Positions 11,048 to 23,955 of a stretch of 64,000 nucleotides of DNA are shown one piece after another; positions within the stretch are counted from its first letter, which is position 1; each line of letters starts with the position of its first letter. The notes beneath the pieces were generated by a model. That model did no database searches. It saw only the letters and a program-made list of their open reading frames with translations, and had not been told where the DNA came from. Both the position numbers and the translations under genes were made by a program. Location: NCBI GenBank assembly GCA_024803745.1, contig JANJXV010000130.1, forward strand, positions 2,616,418 to 2,680,417. The letters run 5' to 3'. The DNA comes from Megascapheus bottae (Eukaryota > Chordata > Mammalia > Rodentia > Geomyidae).

Positions 11048-12015
11048 GAGTAGCTTGTGAAAAATATAGCAAGAATTATGTCCTATGACTGCCAGATGTG
11101 CAGCCCAAGAAGGAAGTGGAATTAAACCTGAAAATCACATCAACAGGCAAAGCCATGCTGTGAGGCCCTATTAAAGCCACAGCGAGCAGACTGCTGTTGT
11201 CTCCCCATCTCATCAACAGATGATGAAGGAAAAGGGGAAAAATATCAACCCCCCTCTTTGTGGGGGGGTCTTCCTGGGGTGGGGGTGGAGAAGGGATGAT
11301 GACTCCCCTCGATCTCTCAGTTCCATGTGTGACGTCCTTACAGGCACAAAGGAAAACCGTCTCAAATCTTGTCTGTCCTAAGAGGCTGGGGGTACCTGCT
11401 TTAATGAACTACTTTTGTGGACAAGTTGCCCCCCATGGGCCTCTGCTCAGCTCCCCACTCCTGTCTCCCCAGCAGAGAAAGAAATGGATGCCTTATGTTC
11501 TTCATCTAGTTTTGGCTCAGCCTCACAGAACCAAATCAGCCTTGTAAATGAAACTAGGGGAGACCCCGCCTTTACTGCTGGGGTCACAGGAAGGCCACAG
11601 AGACATCTTGCTGGACCTACATGGTCGTATTCATTTGAATGAGTGACAATATATGAACGTAAGGGATTTTATACTAAAATAAAGTACCTATGTCCAGTTT
11701 CTCCTAGAAAAACCAGTCATCATGGAGCCCACATTCCCCCAGCCCCAAACGCTGCCACTGTTGATGAAGATTAAATGTCTGGACTTCATCTCAGCTCACT
11801 TCACATAATGTCACTTCTATACCTCATAGACACTGAGTCTGCAGCCTTTCTTACACCTACATTTACAAACACACTTGTTCACAGAGTAGTGAAAGGAACA
11901 GACATCAACTCTTGGTGGTCAAACCCGCTGCAGGCCATGAACAGCCATCTTTGCTAGATAGTCATCTTGAACTGAAGAGAAGAGCCAAGATTTTTCTGTA
12001 GCCTTCACCTGGAGT
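11048..12015. other. No gene or repeat recognised
   Basis: Includes a short G-rich stretch near 11270-11295. The open frames at 11260-11642 match no protein I know. Nothing else is supportable. Confidence 0.4.
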
Positions 12016-12566
12016 GAGGAGGAGGAGGAGGAGGAGGAGGAGGAGGAGGAGGAGGAGGAGGAGGAGGAGGAGGAGGAGAAGGAGGAGGAGGAGGAGGAGG
12101 AAGAGAAGAACAAGAAGAAGAGCAGGAAGGAGAGGAAGGGAAGGAAGAGAATGAAGAGAAGAACCAGAAGAAGAAGAGGAGGAGGAAGAGGAAGAGAATG
12201 AGGAATGATGAAGAGAAGAACAAGAAGAAGAGGAGGAAAGGAAGAGAATGGGGAGGATGAAGAGAAGAACAAGAAGAAGAGGAAGAGGAAGAGGAAAGGA
12301 ATGAGGAGGATGAAGAGAAGAACAAGAAGAGGAGGAGGAAGAAGAAGGGGAGGAGGAGAATGAAGAGAAGAACAAGAAGAGGAGGAGAAGAAGAGAATGA
12401 GAAGGACAAAGAGAAGAGCAAGAAGAAGAGGAGGAGGAAGAGGAGGAGAATGAGGAGGAGGTGGAGGAGGAGGAGGAGGAGGAGGAGGAGGGGGAGGAGG
12501 AGGAGGAGGAAGAGGAGGAGGAGGAAGGAAAAGAAAAGGAGGAAGAGGAGAAGGAGGAGGAGGAAG
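12016..12566. repeat. Large purine block: (GGA)n plus ~50-bp minisatellite
   Basis: The block starts with pure GGA triplets (about 12016-12100). It continues with a variable ~50-bp unit anchored on 'gaagagaagaac(c/a)agaag', which starts at 12100, 12153, 12210, 12259, 12312, 12362 and, degenerate, 12408 (spacing 46-57 bp). It ends in GGA/GAA triplets. Almost every plus-strand base is a purine. The long Arg/Lys/Glu-rich frame on the plus strand and the Ser/Leu/Pro-rich frames on the minus strand (up to 227 codons) are compositional artefacts. Confidence 0.96.
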
Positions 12567-12894
12567 ATGACATTCTCTCTGCATAAGCACCAGCTTTGGC
12601 TATGATTAAAGATCATCTCAGAAGAATAGAAACACAAGGGGAAAATGGCAAGAACAATCATAACGAATACAATCATAAATACAATCATGTACGGTGGATT
12701 GCCGACTGTTCAAAATCCATATCTCCATACCGTTACCCTGCCGTAGCTAACTGGAGCATAAATGTGGGTCCCGTGTGCCTTTGGTGCCTCTAAGGACTCT
12801 GGAATTTCTAGGACCTTAGTAGATGAAGAAAAACATACGCACCCCCAACCCAGGAGTCAGTACCCACCATGATGGTTAAGATCAAACAGGTATG

Positions 12895-13068
12895 GCTCCA
12901 AGCCTGACTTGCCCTTATCTCTGTAGCTTCCAGTATATCCCCAGGCCTTGGTTTTTTTTTTAAATCTGTAAAATGGGTATAACAACAAATGTGCTAACCT
13001 GAAACGTTTGTTGGGAAGGACAGATCAGTTTGAGGTGTACAGCATGCTTGGCACAATGTTCTGGCACG
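12895..13068 (+). mobile_element. MIR relic, sense
   Basis: The core reads 'ccttggttttttttttaaat' then 'ctgtaaaatgggtataac', with further MIR-like phrases 'cttgttgggaaggac'-type and 'gcttggcacaatgtt'. Order agrees with the 3' half of MIR (tcatctgtaaaatgggg ... ttgtgaggat ... cctggcac). Confidence 0.65.
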
Positions 13069-13569
13069 CCATGGATAGGACTGTGTTTCCATGATCCGTT
13101 TTGACATAGGACCATAAAGATCCCAGGGTCTTAATCAGGGGCCGGCTGATGCTGACACAGAATTCAAGAAATTCTGCAGCTGGCTCTAGGAACCATAAAC
13201 GCGAGCAGGGAATGGTCCCAGAAGGAGTTGGGAGAGACATTTTCAGAACCACAGAGGTTCTTACCTCTTACATTCCTCCTCTCCTTACCACCCCAGCTGC
13301 CAAGATAAGCCACCTCGAGGAATCATCAGGAAAGAAATATCACATCACAACTGCAGAACTTGAGCATAATATACTGCAGACTCAAGAGGGAGAGGGGAAA
13401 GAGAAAACTAAAATAAAAACTGTAAATTTATTACGAGGTTCAATATTTCTGTCTGAAAAAGAAATCAAGAGTTCTACAGTTAGTACTGAAAATCCAAAGT
13501 ACTACGTTTGCTACAAGAACTTGAATTTTATTTTACCAGAAACAAACTTTTATATGGATATGTAAGCTT

Positions 13570-15114
13570 TGTTTTATAAAAATAAAACATGAAGTAGAAC
13601 AAGTAATTGAAATGGAGTAATTTTTTACAAGATATATACTTAAGAATGACGATGAAGAATTTTATGTAGAGAATATATTTTCTAAATATTTCGTAAGAAA
13701 GTTATCTAGTCAGACCACAAAAAATTTGTCAGAATATTTATCTTACGAGTTGCAATAACAATAACTATCAAATACAGGTTGTAGGGCATGTGCTTATTTT
13801 TTTCAGCCAAAATCCGATGTATTTGAAGACTGTGCCAATACCCATTGGGACAGGTAATATCCAATAGCTTAAATAACAGAGTTTCTATTTCAGATAACGT
13901 TGTATATTATCCAGTGTCTGAAGATATATTCTCTTCGGTAATAATGATGAGGACCTCAATTCAAACATCTGTCATTATTCTGTTCTCACTCCAAAACTGA
14001 TGATGCCTAAGAGTTTGGAAATATACCAATAAAGATTTGCTATCCAAGATAGACCAGACTTTTATCCCTATTAGAAAGTCCAAATAAGGTGAAATTCTGC
14101 TCAGTACTCATACAAAAAAAGGAAGCCCTTATAACTTCATGTGCATTTTGATTAGTGTAACTTCATAAAGACCAAGATGTAAAAGAATAACGATTTGTTA
14201 TTTCACAGTGAGGGACGAGAGTACCAGGATTAATATATTGCCAGGCCAACCCAGAACAAAGAATAATCAATGATTTCATTGGGGAAACCTGTGCAAATTT
14301 GCAGAGGAATCCCATAGTATACTGATGAATGTGAAAACCAGGCTAGGACTGACTAGTCTTATTGTACAGCTTTAAAGTGTGAAGAGGGAGGAGTGTTGTA
14401 AACCAGCTCCCCACGGGGTCTGACAACAATTATTTAAATACTTAAAGTCTCCAGCAATGGCCCTAAGGGCATACAGAAAAATGAAGAAACATTTAATCAA
14501 GAGAATCAAATAAAATCCAATAAAAACAGGGAAAGTCTGTGGCATGAGAGGAATGGTTCCCTCCTTCACCTCTCCCAGCCTAACAGGATAGTAACTCCAT
14601 TACAGTCAGACGTAGTCAGAAACATAAGACTCCCCATCCTTCATAAACCAACCAAGAGTTATGGTACTTTGGGCAGAGTTCCAGGAGAAATATGAGGAAA
14701 AGGATGCCAGCCCTTCTCGTTCAATCCTCCCTTCGCTCAGCTCCATGTTACAGAAGGTAAATTCTAATGACTGTAGGTGAGAAGACAATGTTCCTCTATT
14801 CCCACTATCCAGACCGTGGGGTGAAATGCTTAGAATACTGGAACTCTGATTACAAGGTTTATGGAAAAGCCACCGTAACTGAAACATCATGGCAGCACAT
14901 GTGGATTAAAGGAACTGAGAATCTGGAAACAAGCCCTTGTGTTTACTATTGTCTCATCTCCAAAGAGAAAGAGAGATGGGGAAAAGGAGTCCTTCTAGCA
15001 AATGGCACTGGAACACCTATAGTCTAAACCAAAAGTACTTAAAATTGTATTAATGACGCCACCATGAGAGGTAAAAATATAAAATATTTGGAAAGGAAAA
15101 ATGAGGCATAATCT
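13570..15114. other. AT-rich sequence without a supported gene
   Basis: Start of the AT-rich part of the window. A 138-codon open frame (13149-13565) ends just before it, and an 86-codon frame lies at 14767-15027. Neither resembles a known protein and no splice context supports them. I recognise no repeat family. Confidence 0.35.
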
Positions 15115-15672
15115 TCAGGTAAGCATAAATCAAAACCAAGATGAAACATCTGCCATTCTGGTTACATAAAAGAGCCCCATAAAATCCAGGGTTGGAAAAG
15201 GTATCATGAAATCAGAACTCAGAATGGCGGGAACATAAAGAAGTACAGCATTTCACAGATGGCCTAACCATTCTTCAGAAGATTAATACAGACCTACATG
15301 TGGTCCAGCAATTATACCGTTAGGCACACACCCAAACTAAATGAAATTTCTGTCACCCACTACTGACAGTAGCGTCAATCAACCCACAGGTGAAAACGAC
15401 CCAAAGCCCACAAGCAAATAAGCAGTAAGAAAGCATGACAAAATCATGTTAGAATACTACAACATGAATAAACTCCGAAAATATTATAGTAAGTGGGAAA
15501 AATCCTCCACAAAAATATCACATTATATGCTTTCATTGATTTTGAATTGGTTTTGGTGATTGCTGAATAACTAATCCCTTGATAGTCTAAAAATAGCTGA
15601 ATTACATAATTTGTGATAGAACTGTATAATGTACAATTTTGTCCTTCAATAAAGTTGCACATTTTCTCTATT
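15115..15672 (+). mobile_element. Ancient L1M ORF2 C-terminal region and 3' end
   Basis: A decayed copy still aligns in order to the end of mammalian L1 ORF2: 'ataaatcaaaaccaagatga', 'ccagcaattataccgttagg', 'aatcaacccacaggtgaaa', 'gaatactacaacatgaataa', 'tcacattatatgctttcatt'. It ends with 'tccttcaataaagttgcac', the typical L1M terminus. Many indels and stops make it inactive. Confidence 0.75.
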
Positions 15673-16269
15673 CATTTCTACTGTATATATGTGCAATAAA
15701 CGTACGTGTGTTTAGCAGTGACTACAGAAGTTATTAAGGATCAATATTTCAAGAAAAATAGTCTAACATAATAAAGAGCCATTAGACTAATTACAGCAGA
15801 ATAGAGACACCTTATAAAATAACAGAATTCAGAGATGGATGCTACTTGTCATCCAAACTGATTTCTATAGGAATAGCAGACAAAGTATCTAAACAAGTAC
15901 ACCAGGGCATACACATGTTTCTGACATTAAGAGAAAGCATATGGCAGGAACAGAAACCTTGAATTGCAATCACACAATACTTTCAGGAAAGATGAGGGAG
16001 AAATTCTTGACACTGGGAGGAAGGTAGGAACTAGATTGGCTCATGGATCAGCACAAGTGCAGAACAGGACTTGCTTATTACAAATAGGAACAAGCCAGTT
16101 TTATGGCACTGTACCACTTCACACTATGTTCTTTACTGTGGTGTACTGAGTCCAGTGACTCGGGGAACATTAGGAGAAATTTTACTCTCAGTGACTATCA
16201 ATCTCTGCAATGTCATTTTCAGAAAACATTCAATAGTCATGTTATCACTTTGGAGTAAATCTCATGGTG

Positions 16270-16500
16270 GCATTTTTATTATATTTTATTGTCAGGATAA
16301 TGTATAAAGGGGTTAGAGTTATATTTGTCAGACAAAGGGTGTATTACTTCTCAAACCTTGATACCCCTTCTCATGTTTTTGTCCTCCTTTCCCTCCCCCA
16401 CCCCACCTAATTATCTTGTTTTCTCCCTTCCCTTCCCTGTTTCAAATAAACAAATAAGTGTGTGTATATATAGTATGCCAGGTAACAAAGTCAGATGCAT
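16270..16500 (-). mobile_element. L1 3' UTR end, antisense
   Basis: The plus strand gives the reverse complement of the window's common L1 terminus: 'ttattatattttattgtcag', 'ttgtcagacaaagggtgtat', 'ttgataccccttctcatg', the C-rich 'ccctcccccaccccacc', and 'gtatgccaggtaacaaagtc'. It is 5'-truncated and somewhat diverged. Confidence 0.8.
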
Positions 16501-18004
16501 TAACCACATGAGATTCCCGAAAATGGGGGAAAAAAAGAGAAAAAGAAGCATGTCCCACCAAAACATCCCTATCATGACAAGAGAAAACCCCAAGTTTCCT
16601 CCCATTTCTGTATCTTCAGTTTTCAGAAAAAGATGTGAACCACAGTAGGCAAGCAATATATGTGGCCTGAATGAGCATCTATTAATAGCTTGCCAATATT
16701 AGGTTTATGTATCTGTTTAATAAAGAAATCTTAAGAATGTGTTGAATCTAAGTAACTTTATAAAGGCTCCCCATGTGCTAAGGGTCAGTACACTTATGTT
16801 TCCCATAATCCTTGACTGTATGACAACTAGCTGTCATTCACTTGAAAAAGCCGGGACGATAACAGTGACTGCAATCTCTCCACAACACTGATCTCTGTAG
16901 CACTTGTCAGATATAACTGATTTGCCAAGGTAAGCAAGAATCTAAGGCTTCATCTGGATTTTTCTATTTTCCTTTGTAATATTTATTTTCCAGAAACCTG
17001 ACTTACATGGTTTCCATGGAAATGAGTGAAATGGTGAAGCACAGAGCTTTCAGAAGAGTGCCACAATGAAAGGAAAAGTTATTTTTGTTAATCATTTATT
17101 TAAAAATATTGATCAATAACACTATATAGAAGGTACTATAGAAAAAAGTTGATTGTTAAGAGTCTAATTCATATCATAGTATATAAATACTGTGAAAAGC
17201 CTATTTCAATGAATAAAGTAGACATAAGGGAAAAGTCTCTATATACTGACTTACTGGTTTATGTAAATGAATATATTATGAATCAAGTTTAATTGGTAGA
17301 TATACGTACAGATGTTTATTGTCTTAGCCTGACGTCTTATAATACATTTTCTTGATACTTTCAACTCTAAGCCTCTGCTCTTTTTCAAACTCAATATGCA
17401 GTAAACAATTAAATGGTTAGATAAATAAATGAGATAGAAATGAATTGGACACCTCTAAATATAAATGTTAGATGCACCCAAGAGAGGAGCAGCATTGGCT
17501 CTACTGGCTACTGGTATCAGGAAAAACAGGTACAGAGCTGTGGCACAGCAAAGCACTTACAGCAGGAAGGAGACATAAAACCAATAGCGAAGAGTCCCAG
17601 GAAACACTTGCTATCATGTCTGGCAGAGAAAAGCCTAGGGGCTATAGACTGATTCCCTCGTGAAAAGCAAACACCAAAGACAAAACTCTTTCAACACTCT
17701 ATGCTATTTCTAATTACATTTTTATTATTTGGATGTTATATAGCAATTTTTCTTTCCCAAATTAACTGTTTTTAAGTTGGCTTCATTCACATTATCTGCA
17801 ATAGTGACAGTAATTCAGTAGAACAATGTCCTATAAAATCAGAATATGATAGTAGACTATACTTATGAAAGTCCTTATGATTTCAAACTGAATTATTTGT
17901 TTGATGGCTATTGTCATATTAGAATGCTGCTCCTTGATTCTTCTTAATGATTTTTACTGATATGCATGATGTATAGTTTTCTTTGTGCTCAAAAACTGCT
18001 TTTC
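16501..18004. other. AT-rich sequence, nothing recognised
   Basis: Only short frames; those at 17440-17663 match nothing I know. No repeat family or RNA gene is identified. Confidence 0.35.
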
Positions 18005-18243
18005 TGCAGGCTCTGGGGCTTGAAGTCAGGGTCCGGGTGCTGTCCCGAGCCCATTCGTGCTCAACGCTAGCTCTCTTACCACTTAAGGCACAGTGCCATT
18101 TCCACTATTACTGAACGGTTGATTGGAAAGAAGAGTCTCTCAGGCTCTTCTTCCTGGGCTAGCTTCAAACCTTGATCTTCAGATCTCAGCCTCCTAAGAA
18201 GCTTCGAGTATATTACAAACAAGCACCATCAGCATCCAGCTCC
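18005..18243 (-). mobile_element. Composite 7SL-like/Geo-type SINE, antisense
   Basis: The complement carries the Geo-like tail first on the plus strand ('ggggcttgaagtcagggtcc', 'taccacttaaggcacagtgc'), then the linker ('aagagtctctcagg'), then the 7SL-like head ('cttcagatctcagcctccta'). Moderately diverged. Confidence 0.72.
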
Positions 18244-19054
18244 AAAACTAATTTTAAGCAATCTTTTGTCATTTTCAGAACTGAAAGTGACAAAGACTCG
18301 GATCTAAGGTGTAACCTACTTATAGTTCACCAGCTCTCTGAACACGAGATATGATTCCCAAGTTACATTTTCTTAGATGATTTTAAGAATGCAAATAAAC
18401 CCTCAATTTCACTCTAAATGTTTAAGGCCTGACTGGAATTCTAGAAGTCTTTTCCATAAGAAACGGAAATTTTCTTCTACCCTAGCATAAATGGGTTAAA
18501 ATGCTACTTCTGAGGCCCCTACAATTACAACTTACTTGGGTTTGATACGTTCCGATTATACCTCCAAGAATATGTTATCAGGTCAATAAATAATACAAAG
18601 CACCTTTTCCTTGCTAAGAAAGGACAAGGAAAGTAACACCTTCTGGAGATAGTGAAGGTACTAGGAGATGAGGGTAATGTTCAAAGGATTATACATGGTG
18701 TTTGAAGCTACCTGCCCAACAGAATAACCAATACTACCTGGGAAGACCTGCATTTGATCACTCAGGCCTCACTGCTCACGACCATTATTAAATATTCTCT
18801 TAGTTTCTCAGCAGGCTGCTTTGAAGTTGCCACATGGAACATTTTTCTGCATAAAGAATTATAATTCACAAAAATGAAATGCTGATATGTAGCTACAAGA
18901 TGAAAGCAGATATTAACCTGCATACCGCTCAAATGCTCACTGACCTTGGGTTAAGGTTTATTTCTATCATATATACTGCTTATCTCTTGAGAAGTTCATT
19001 TTACCAGCAGTCAGCACAGCCTTTTGACCATAGGGATGTATTAGATACAGGGGA

Positions 19055-19615
19055 AATAACCAAATAATACTGGATACAGTTATGTGTGAGCAAACCAAAA
19101 ATATAAAGAATGTTTTCTGGAAACATAAGGACCTGGGAAAAATGTGTTAAGTAAAGTAAATCAGGTCCAGAGAGAAGAAAGGATGCATGTTTTCCCCTAT
19201 AAGTGGAACACAAAATTAATTCATAGATATATAAGTAATCACTCTGGGGTAGTATACAAGTGTACATAAGTGTATGAATCAAACTATGATAGATTCAGGG
19301 GAAAAGTCAAAGGATAAAATTCCTTAGAAAGTCTAACTCACAGTTCAACAAAATAATGCCAGAAAATATGGAAGGAAGTATTAAGGAAAGCAGGATAAGG
19401 ACAAATGAAAACAGGAAGAAGGAAGGATGCAGTTACAAAACCTAATATATGTCTTACAAAATTGGGAAAACTGAGGGAAGGTTAGGATTGAGAGGGATGG
19501 GTGGGAATGTTGAAAGGGTGACACTGATCAAGATGCAGGGTATTCATAAATGACTTTGTTGAATGGGAACTCCTTTGTACAACTACTTTAAAATTATAAA
19601 AATTTACATTTTAAA
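19055..19615 (+). mobile_element. Older L1 3' end
   Basis: The order is 'gttaagtaaagtaaatcagg', 'tccagagagaagaaaggatg', 'catgttttcccctataagtg', 'gaacacaaaattaattcata', and finally 'gggaactcctttgtacaact' before an AT tail. This is the end of ORF2 and 3' UTR of an L1 lineage different from the young copies. Confidence 0.75.
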
Positions 19616-20079
19616 TTTAAAAAGTATTTTCTTATCTAATTACTAATTTTCAAAGTTAGAATAAGTGAAAATCCTTTTCTTCAGGTATGTCATGTTTGCT
19701 GAAAAGTTGATAAGCAAAACATTCCCTGAGTCAAAATAAAATCATGAAACCACTATGTTGTGAGTGTTCAAACAGAAAGCATGAACACAGCACAGATGTC
19801 AGTCCACAAAAGAATTCTAGACACAACTAAAAAGAGGTGTAGCAAAATGAACTGCATTGATTCATGTTTATGAAAATCTAAGATTCCCATGGAATTCTCT
19901 AACTTGTGAGGGACAACAAGCATATCTTTAGGTAGGAGTCCAAACACAGACACATACGTACATTGAAAAGATCTTGTGGATCAATTATAAGCATAAGAAT
20001 TTATGAAATCATGTGGAGATTTATGGAATTATCTTTAAACAATTACTAACCCTTCATCCTAAACAATTCAAAAAGGCAG

Positions 20080-20795
20080 TCATTAATATTTACTATGGCT
20101 AAGACTTACATAAGAAGCATAAATAAACCACATTTTTGCATTCTTATTAGGAAGCCAGATACATCAAGGGTTTATACTGCTACATCACAGAAAATAAACA
20201 ATTATAATACACAACATCATTATAATAAAACACATAGCCATATGATTGTACCAATACATGCAGGAAAGTTATGTGATATTTAAAATATAATATCAATTCA
20301 TAATAAAAATAAAGAAGAACCCATATCCACATAACTATGTCCATTCATGAGGCAGTAGCTAACTTACACACTGAGGAAAAGCTGGGAACTTTCTTGATAA
20401 GATCTGGAACATGATAGGGAAGAACACACATTGGAGATAGGACAGCCTTTTAAATAAATGGTACTCAGAAAGTTGGAGATTTACATATCAGAAAACAACA
20501 TCAAAACCACTTACAAGCCACAAAAATCAGGTCATAATATATTAAAGCCCTAAACATGAGACATAAAACTTCTACAATAGTAAATAGGAGAAATGCCTCT
20601 GTACACTGGAATAGGAAAGGACACAGTTGGATGAGACCTACAAAGCAGAGAACACCAAAGCAAAAATTTAAAAATGGCATTACCTCAAACTAAAATGCTT
20701 CTTCCCAGCTAAGGAAATAATCAACAAAGTGAAGAGCCAATCTGAAGAATGGGGAAAAAATCTGTCAATATATATTTGAAAATGGGTTATATATA
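20080..20795 (+). mobile_element. Decayed L1 ORF2 internal fragment
   Basis: Phrases follow the ORF2 order: 'ccatatgattgtaccaatac' (the usual 'catatgatcatatcaataga'), 'gaggaaaagctgggaacttt', 'gatctggaacatgataggga', 'tctacaatagtaaataggag', 'attacctcaaactaaaatgc', 'aatcaacaaagtgaagagcc', 'gaatggggaaaaaatctgtc'. No long open frame survives. Confidence 0.72.
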
Positions 20796-20799
20796 CAGT

Positions 20800-23772
20800 G
20801 TGCGTGAGGAAGTCTAAACACTCAGCCAGAACAAGCAGATTCTGTTCCGAAGAAGCCAGGTCTGATTCTGCTCAAAAAAGCCAAGAGAATTTCCACAAAG
20901 AAAGTGATGCTTTTAGTAAGTCATGCTGTAAAAGAATCAGTATGGAAAGGACTGCAACTATGAAATCCATAATTAATCTGAGAATTATGCAAAGTCCAAT
21001 ATTAGAAAGCAGAAGGTGAGAAAAAGTGATGTGGCAACTGTAGAGTCAGAATTGGTTGTCTTGTTTCAAATATTTCATCAGCTAAATCAAGATATAGTGG
21101 TTTAAATACCAACTCAATTTGAAGTAGAGGTAAGTAACATTCAAGGAGCAATCGATATGATTTTAATTGTCTACTGGGAAAGAAGAGAAAAAATTGAAAT
21201 TAAGGGTATACTACTTGTTCTTTCATAAAGTGTTACCATCATCCAAGATAGGAAATAAAGGGAATTGGAAGGAAATAGTGAATTTTATTTTTACCATTTT
21301 AAGTTTTGACTCAAAGAATTAGGTGCTCTGAATTACACTGAAGTGAATCCCAGGAGATGGGTGCGGGGCAGGGGACATGTGGTTGGAAGAAGCAGCTCAA
21401 GATGATCATTGAAATTTTGACAGTACAATGTGGGAACAAGGGCAGAAGAGGAGGAAATGGCAGAAGAGAGAACCAAAGATACTAAAGGTTGACAAATAGA
21501 GAGAGATCACAATGTGGAAAGGAATGAAAGGTGTAGAAGAAAGGAAGAGACAGGAAGTAGAATTGTTTTCTGAAAGGCAAGAAATAATTCCTTCAAGCAT
21601 AAAAGTGAAAGGGCTTCTTCAGACTGTGAAAAACTGAGGGAAGTTAATTCAAAAGAGATACTAAAATTGGTCACTGGATTTAATCTATAAGCCACCAGAC
21701 ATATGTTGATGGCTGAATAGTGCGAAGGAAGTGGTGGTGTGGAAACTATCATACTGCAGCGATGGAAGATGCTGGCTAAAGGAAGCCTGGCCAATCATGT
21801 TAAATATGAGTGGAGGTTTTCTGTTAAGCTGTTCCTTTTTTCCAAAGGACAGATAAATAGGAACATCGTAGTGTGCTTGTAAATAAACATGATTTTAAAC
21901 AAAATGACTACAGAGAGAAGTAGAACACATAATGCTTTAAATAGTCAACAATTGATGCTTCATCTTAGGAAAGATCCAGCACTGTCACTTTTGCTACAGT
22001 GACACACTGAAGGTGAAGTGTATTTGAAAAGAGGAAAAAGGCAGAACTTGTATTATTACACCCTCTAATTCCCTATAAATTTGAGTCTCTTCTGGGTGGT
22101 AGAGATCAAAATATGAGGAGGAGAGGAATCATATGGCAGCAATGTGATTTCCAAATCTAGCAATTAGAATTCAAGGATAAATTGTTTGCTATTTGAGTTT
22201 GGAAATTTGTAATATTCAAATTTACCCAGAGTAACACAGTTAAAGGTGCATGTCAACACTTGTGAGTTATTTCCTCATATCTAAATGGTTGCCATTTGCA
22301 ACCACTTTCAAGTGTATTTGCTCAACAAATGCATGCTATTTGAGGAATCTACAGTGCCCAAACCATTCAAATCTGAGAAATAGGAGCTGGCTCAACCTAC
22401 TGAAAGACCGCCAGGTACTAAGTTGTATTTGTAGTCATGTGGTACTTAAGAAAATGAACCTTATTTAACCAAGAAGTCTCAGTAAAATCAAGAGCTGTTG
22501 GCTAAAATTTTGCATACACACTAGTCTTCTTTTTAATCAATGTCTTTTCATCCTTTTAGGTGCTGTGATCTTTCCCATAAAGAAAACTTGGAAAACTATT
22601 CCCACAAAGCAGAATTAAATCACCAGTGAGAAGAATTATTCATGGAAGGAGTAAGGGTGATTACTGGAAATCATTCTGGGCCATGCTCCATACTGTCTAG
22701 TGTACTCTGGAGGGATTATTACATCCATAAGCTGACTTCTTACTCAGCAGGCTATCTTACAGTTCTCTAATGGCAAAAGCTAACTTGAGAACATCTGATG
22801 GTAATGCAAATTACACCATAAATAACAATGCAAATGAATTTTAGTTAGTGGAGAATCAATTGATTCTCCTTGTAGAATTCATAATAACCAAGACATTCAT
22901 GTCATATTTGATATTGATAACTTTCTGAATTGATTAGTAAATTATTTCTTCATTTTTACATGTACTGCAGTCATATGCAGACACACATCAATTTTTCAAG
23001 TTGAATCAGACCTCATTTAAATTTTATACTGTTCCTCCATTACCAGTAAGGGAAATGAAGAATTTGATATATTATTATATGTTAAACTTTTAACACAGTC
23101 ATGAATTCTGTTTCTAAAACACTGAGTAGTTGGGCAATTGAAATAAGCACACTTTTAAGACCAGCACACTTACAATTAAACCTCATTTTAGTAACATCAC
23201 AGTATTAGTGAAAAAAGTCTTAGTCTCTCTTTCAGATAGATATACTAATTAAGTATATTCACTTCATCAAACAAAATAGTGGGATTAGATCAATGCTGTG
23301 CATATTTGTACAAATAATATAACCTTCACTTTTTGTGAGGAAAGGAATGCTCTACCAAATGAGGACTAGTTAAAATGTGGGAGAATATACCCTTGGTCGT
23401 GGTGTAGCTATTTTTACAATGAAACCTGAACTTTGTCTAACAAGTTCCCTGGGGAATTAAGAGAAAAACACATTGAAATAGAGAATATAAATTTTAGCAC
23501 AAAATTACATGGACTAACTTTAGACTTTAGAGTAAATATTCACATTGTATACAACAGGACTGAATTTCTCATGAATAAAATATACAAAGTTATCAATACT
23601 TAATTTTGTCTAGAAAGTAAAATGCATAATTGCCCAAACATTTCTCACTGGTCTTTTAAAATGTACATGATACTTCAGATGATGACAGTTTTTGGTATTG
23701 GAAATGATTATACAATAAATTCTAACTGGTCTGAAAAAAAAAGAAAGTAAAGTGCAGAGGAAAGCAATTCAT
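20800..23772. other. AT-rich sequence, no gene or repeat recognised
   Basis: Only short frames (up to 95 codons) with no family resemblance. A weak two-copy similarity near 20838-20880 ('gattctgttccgaagaagcc' versus 'gattctgctcaaaaaagcc') may be chance. No RNA gene is seen. Confidence 0.35.
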
Positions 23773-23848
23773 GAGGGGCCGAGAGCATGGCCTAGTGGTT
23801 GAGTGTTTCTCTAACATTCATGAAGCCCTGGGTCATTGAGTCATTGCT
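23773..23848 (+). mobile_element. ID/IDL-type SINE monomer fragment
   Basis: 'agcatggcctagtggttgag' and 'catgaagccctgggtc' match the left (IDL) monomer of the dimeric SINE in sense orientation. The Geo half is absent. Confidence 0.6.
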
Positions 23849-23955
23849 GGTGTAGTGCTTGGATCTAATATCCATATATTAAGGATACCATATGCCTTTT
23901 GTTCCTTTGGTCTTGACTTATCTCAATCACAATGATTTGCTCTAATATGTTTCTT

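Noticed and set aside
11919..12688. Long open frames (203-227 codons on the minus strand, 81 on the plus strand)
   Set aside because: They are produced by the stop-poor purine/pyrimidine repeat. The products are homopolymer-like Ser, Leu, Pro or Arg/Lys/Glu in all frames at once.
13149..13565. 138-codon open frame
   Set aside because: It matches no protein family, has no splice or UTR context, and lies beside an ancient MIR. A chance frame of this size is expected in 64 kb.
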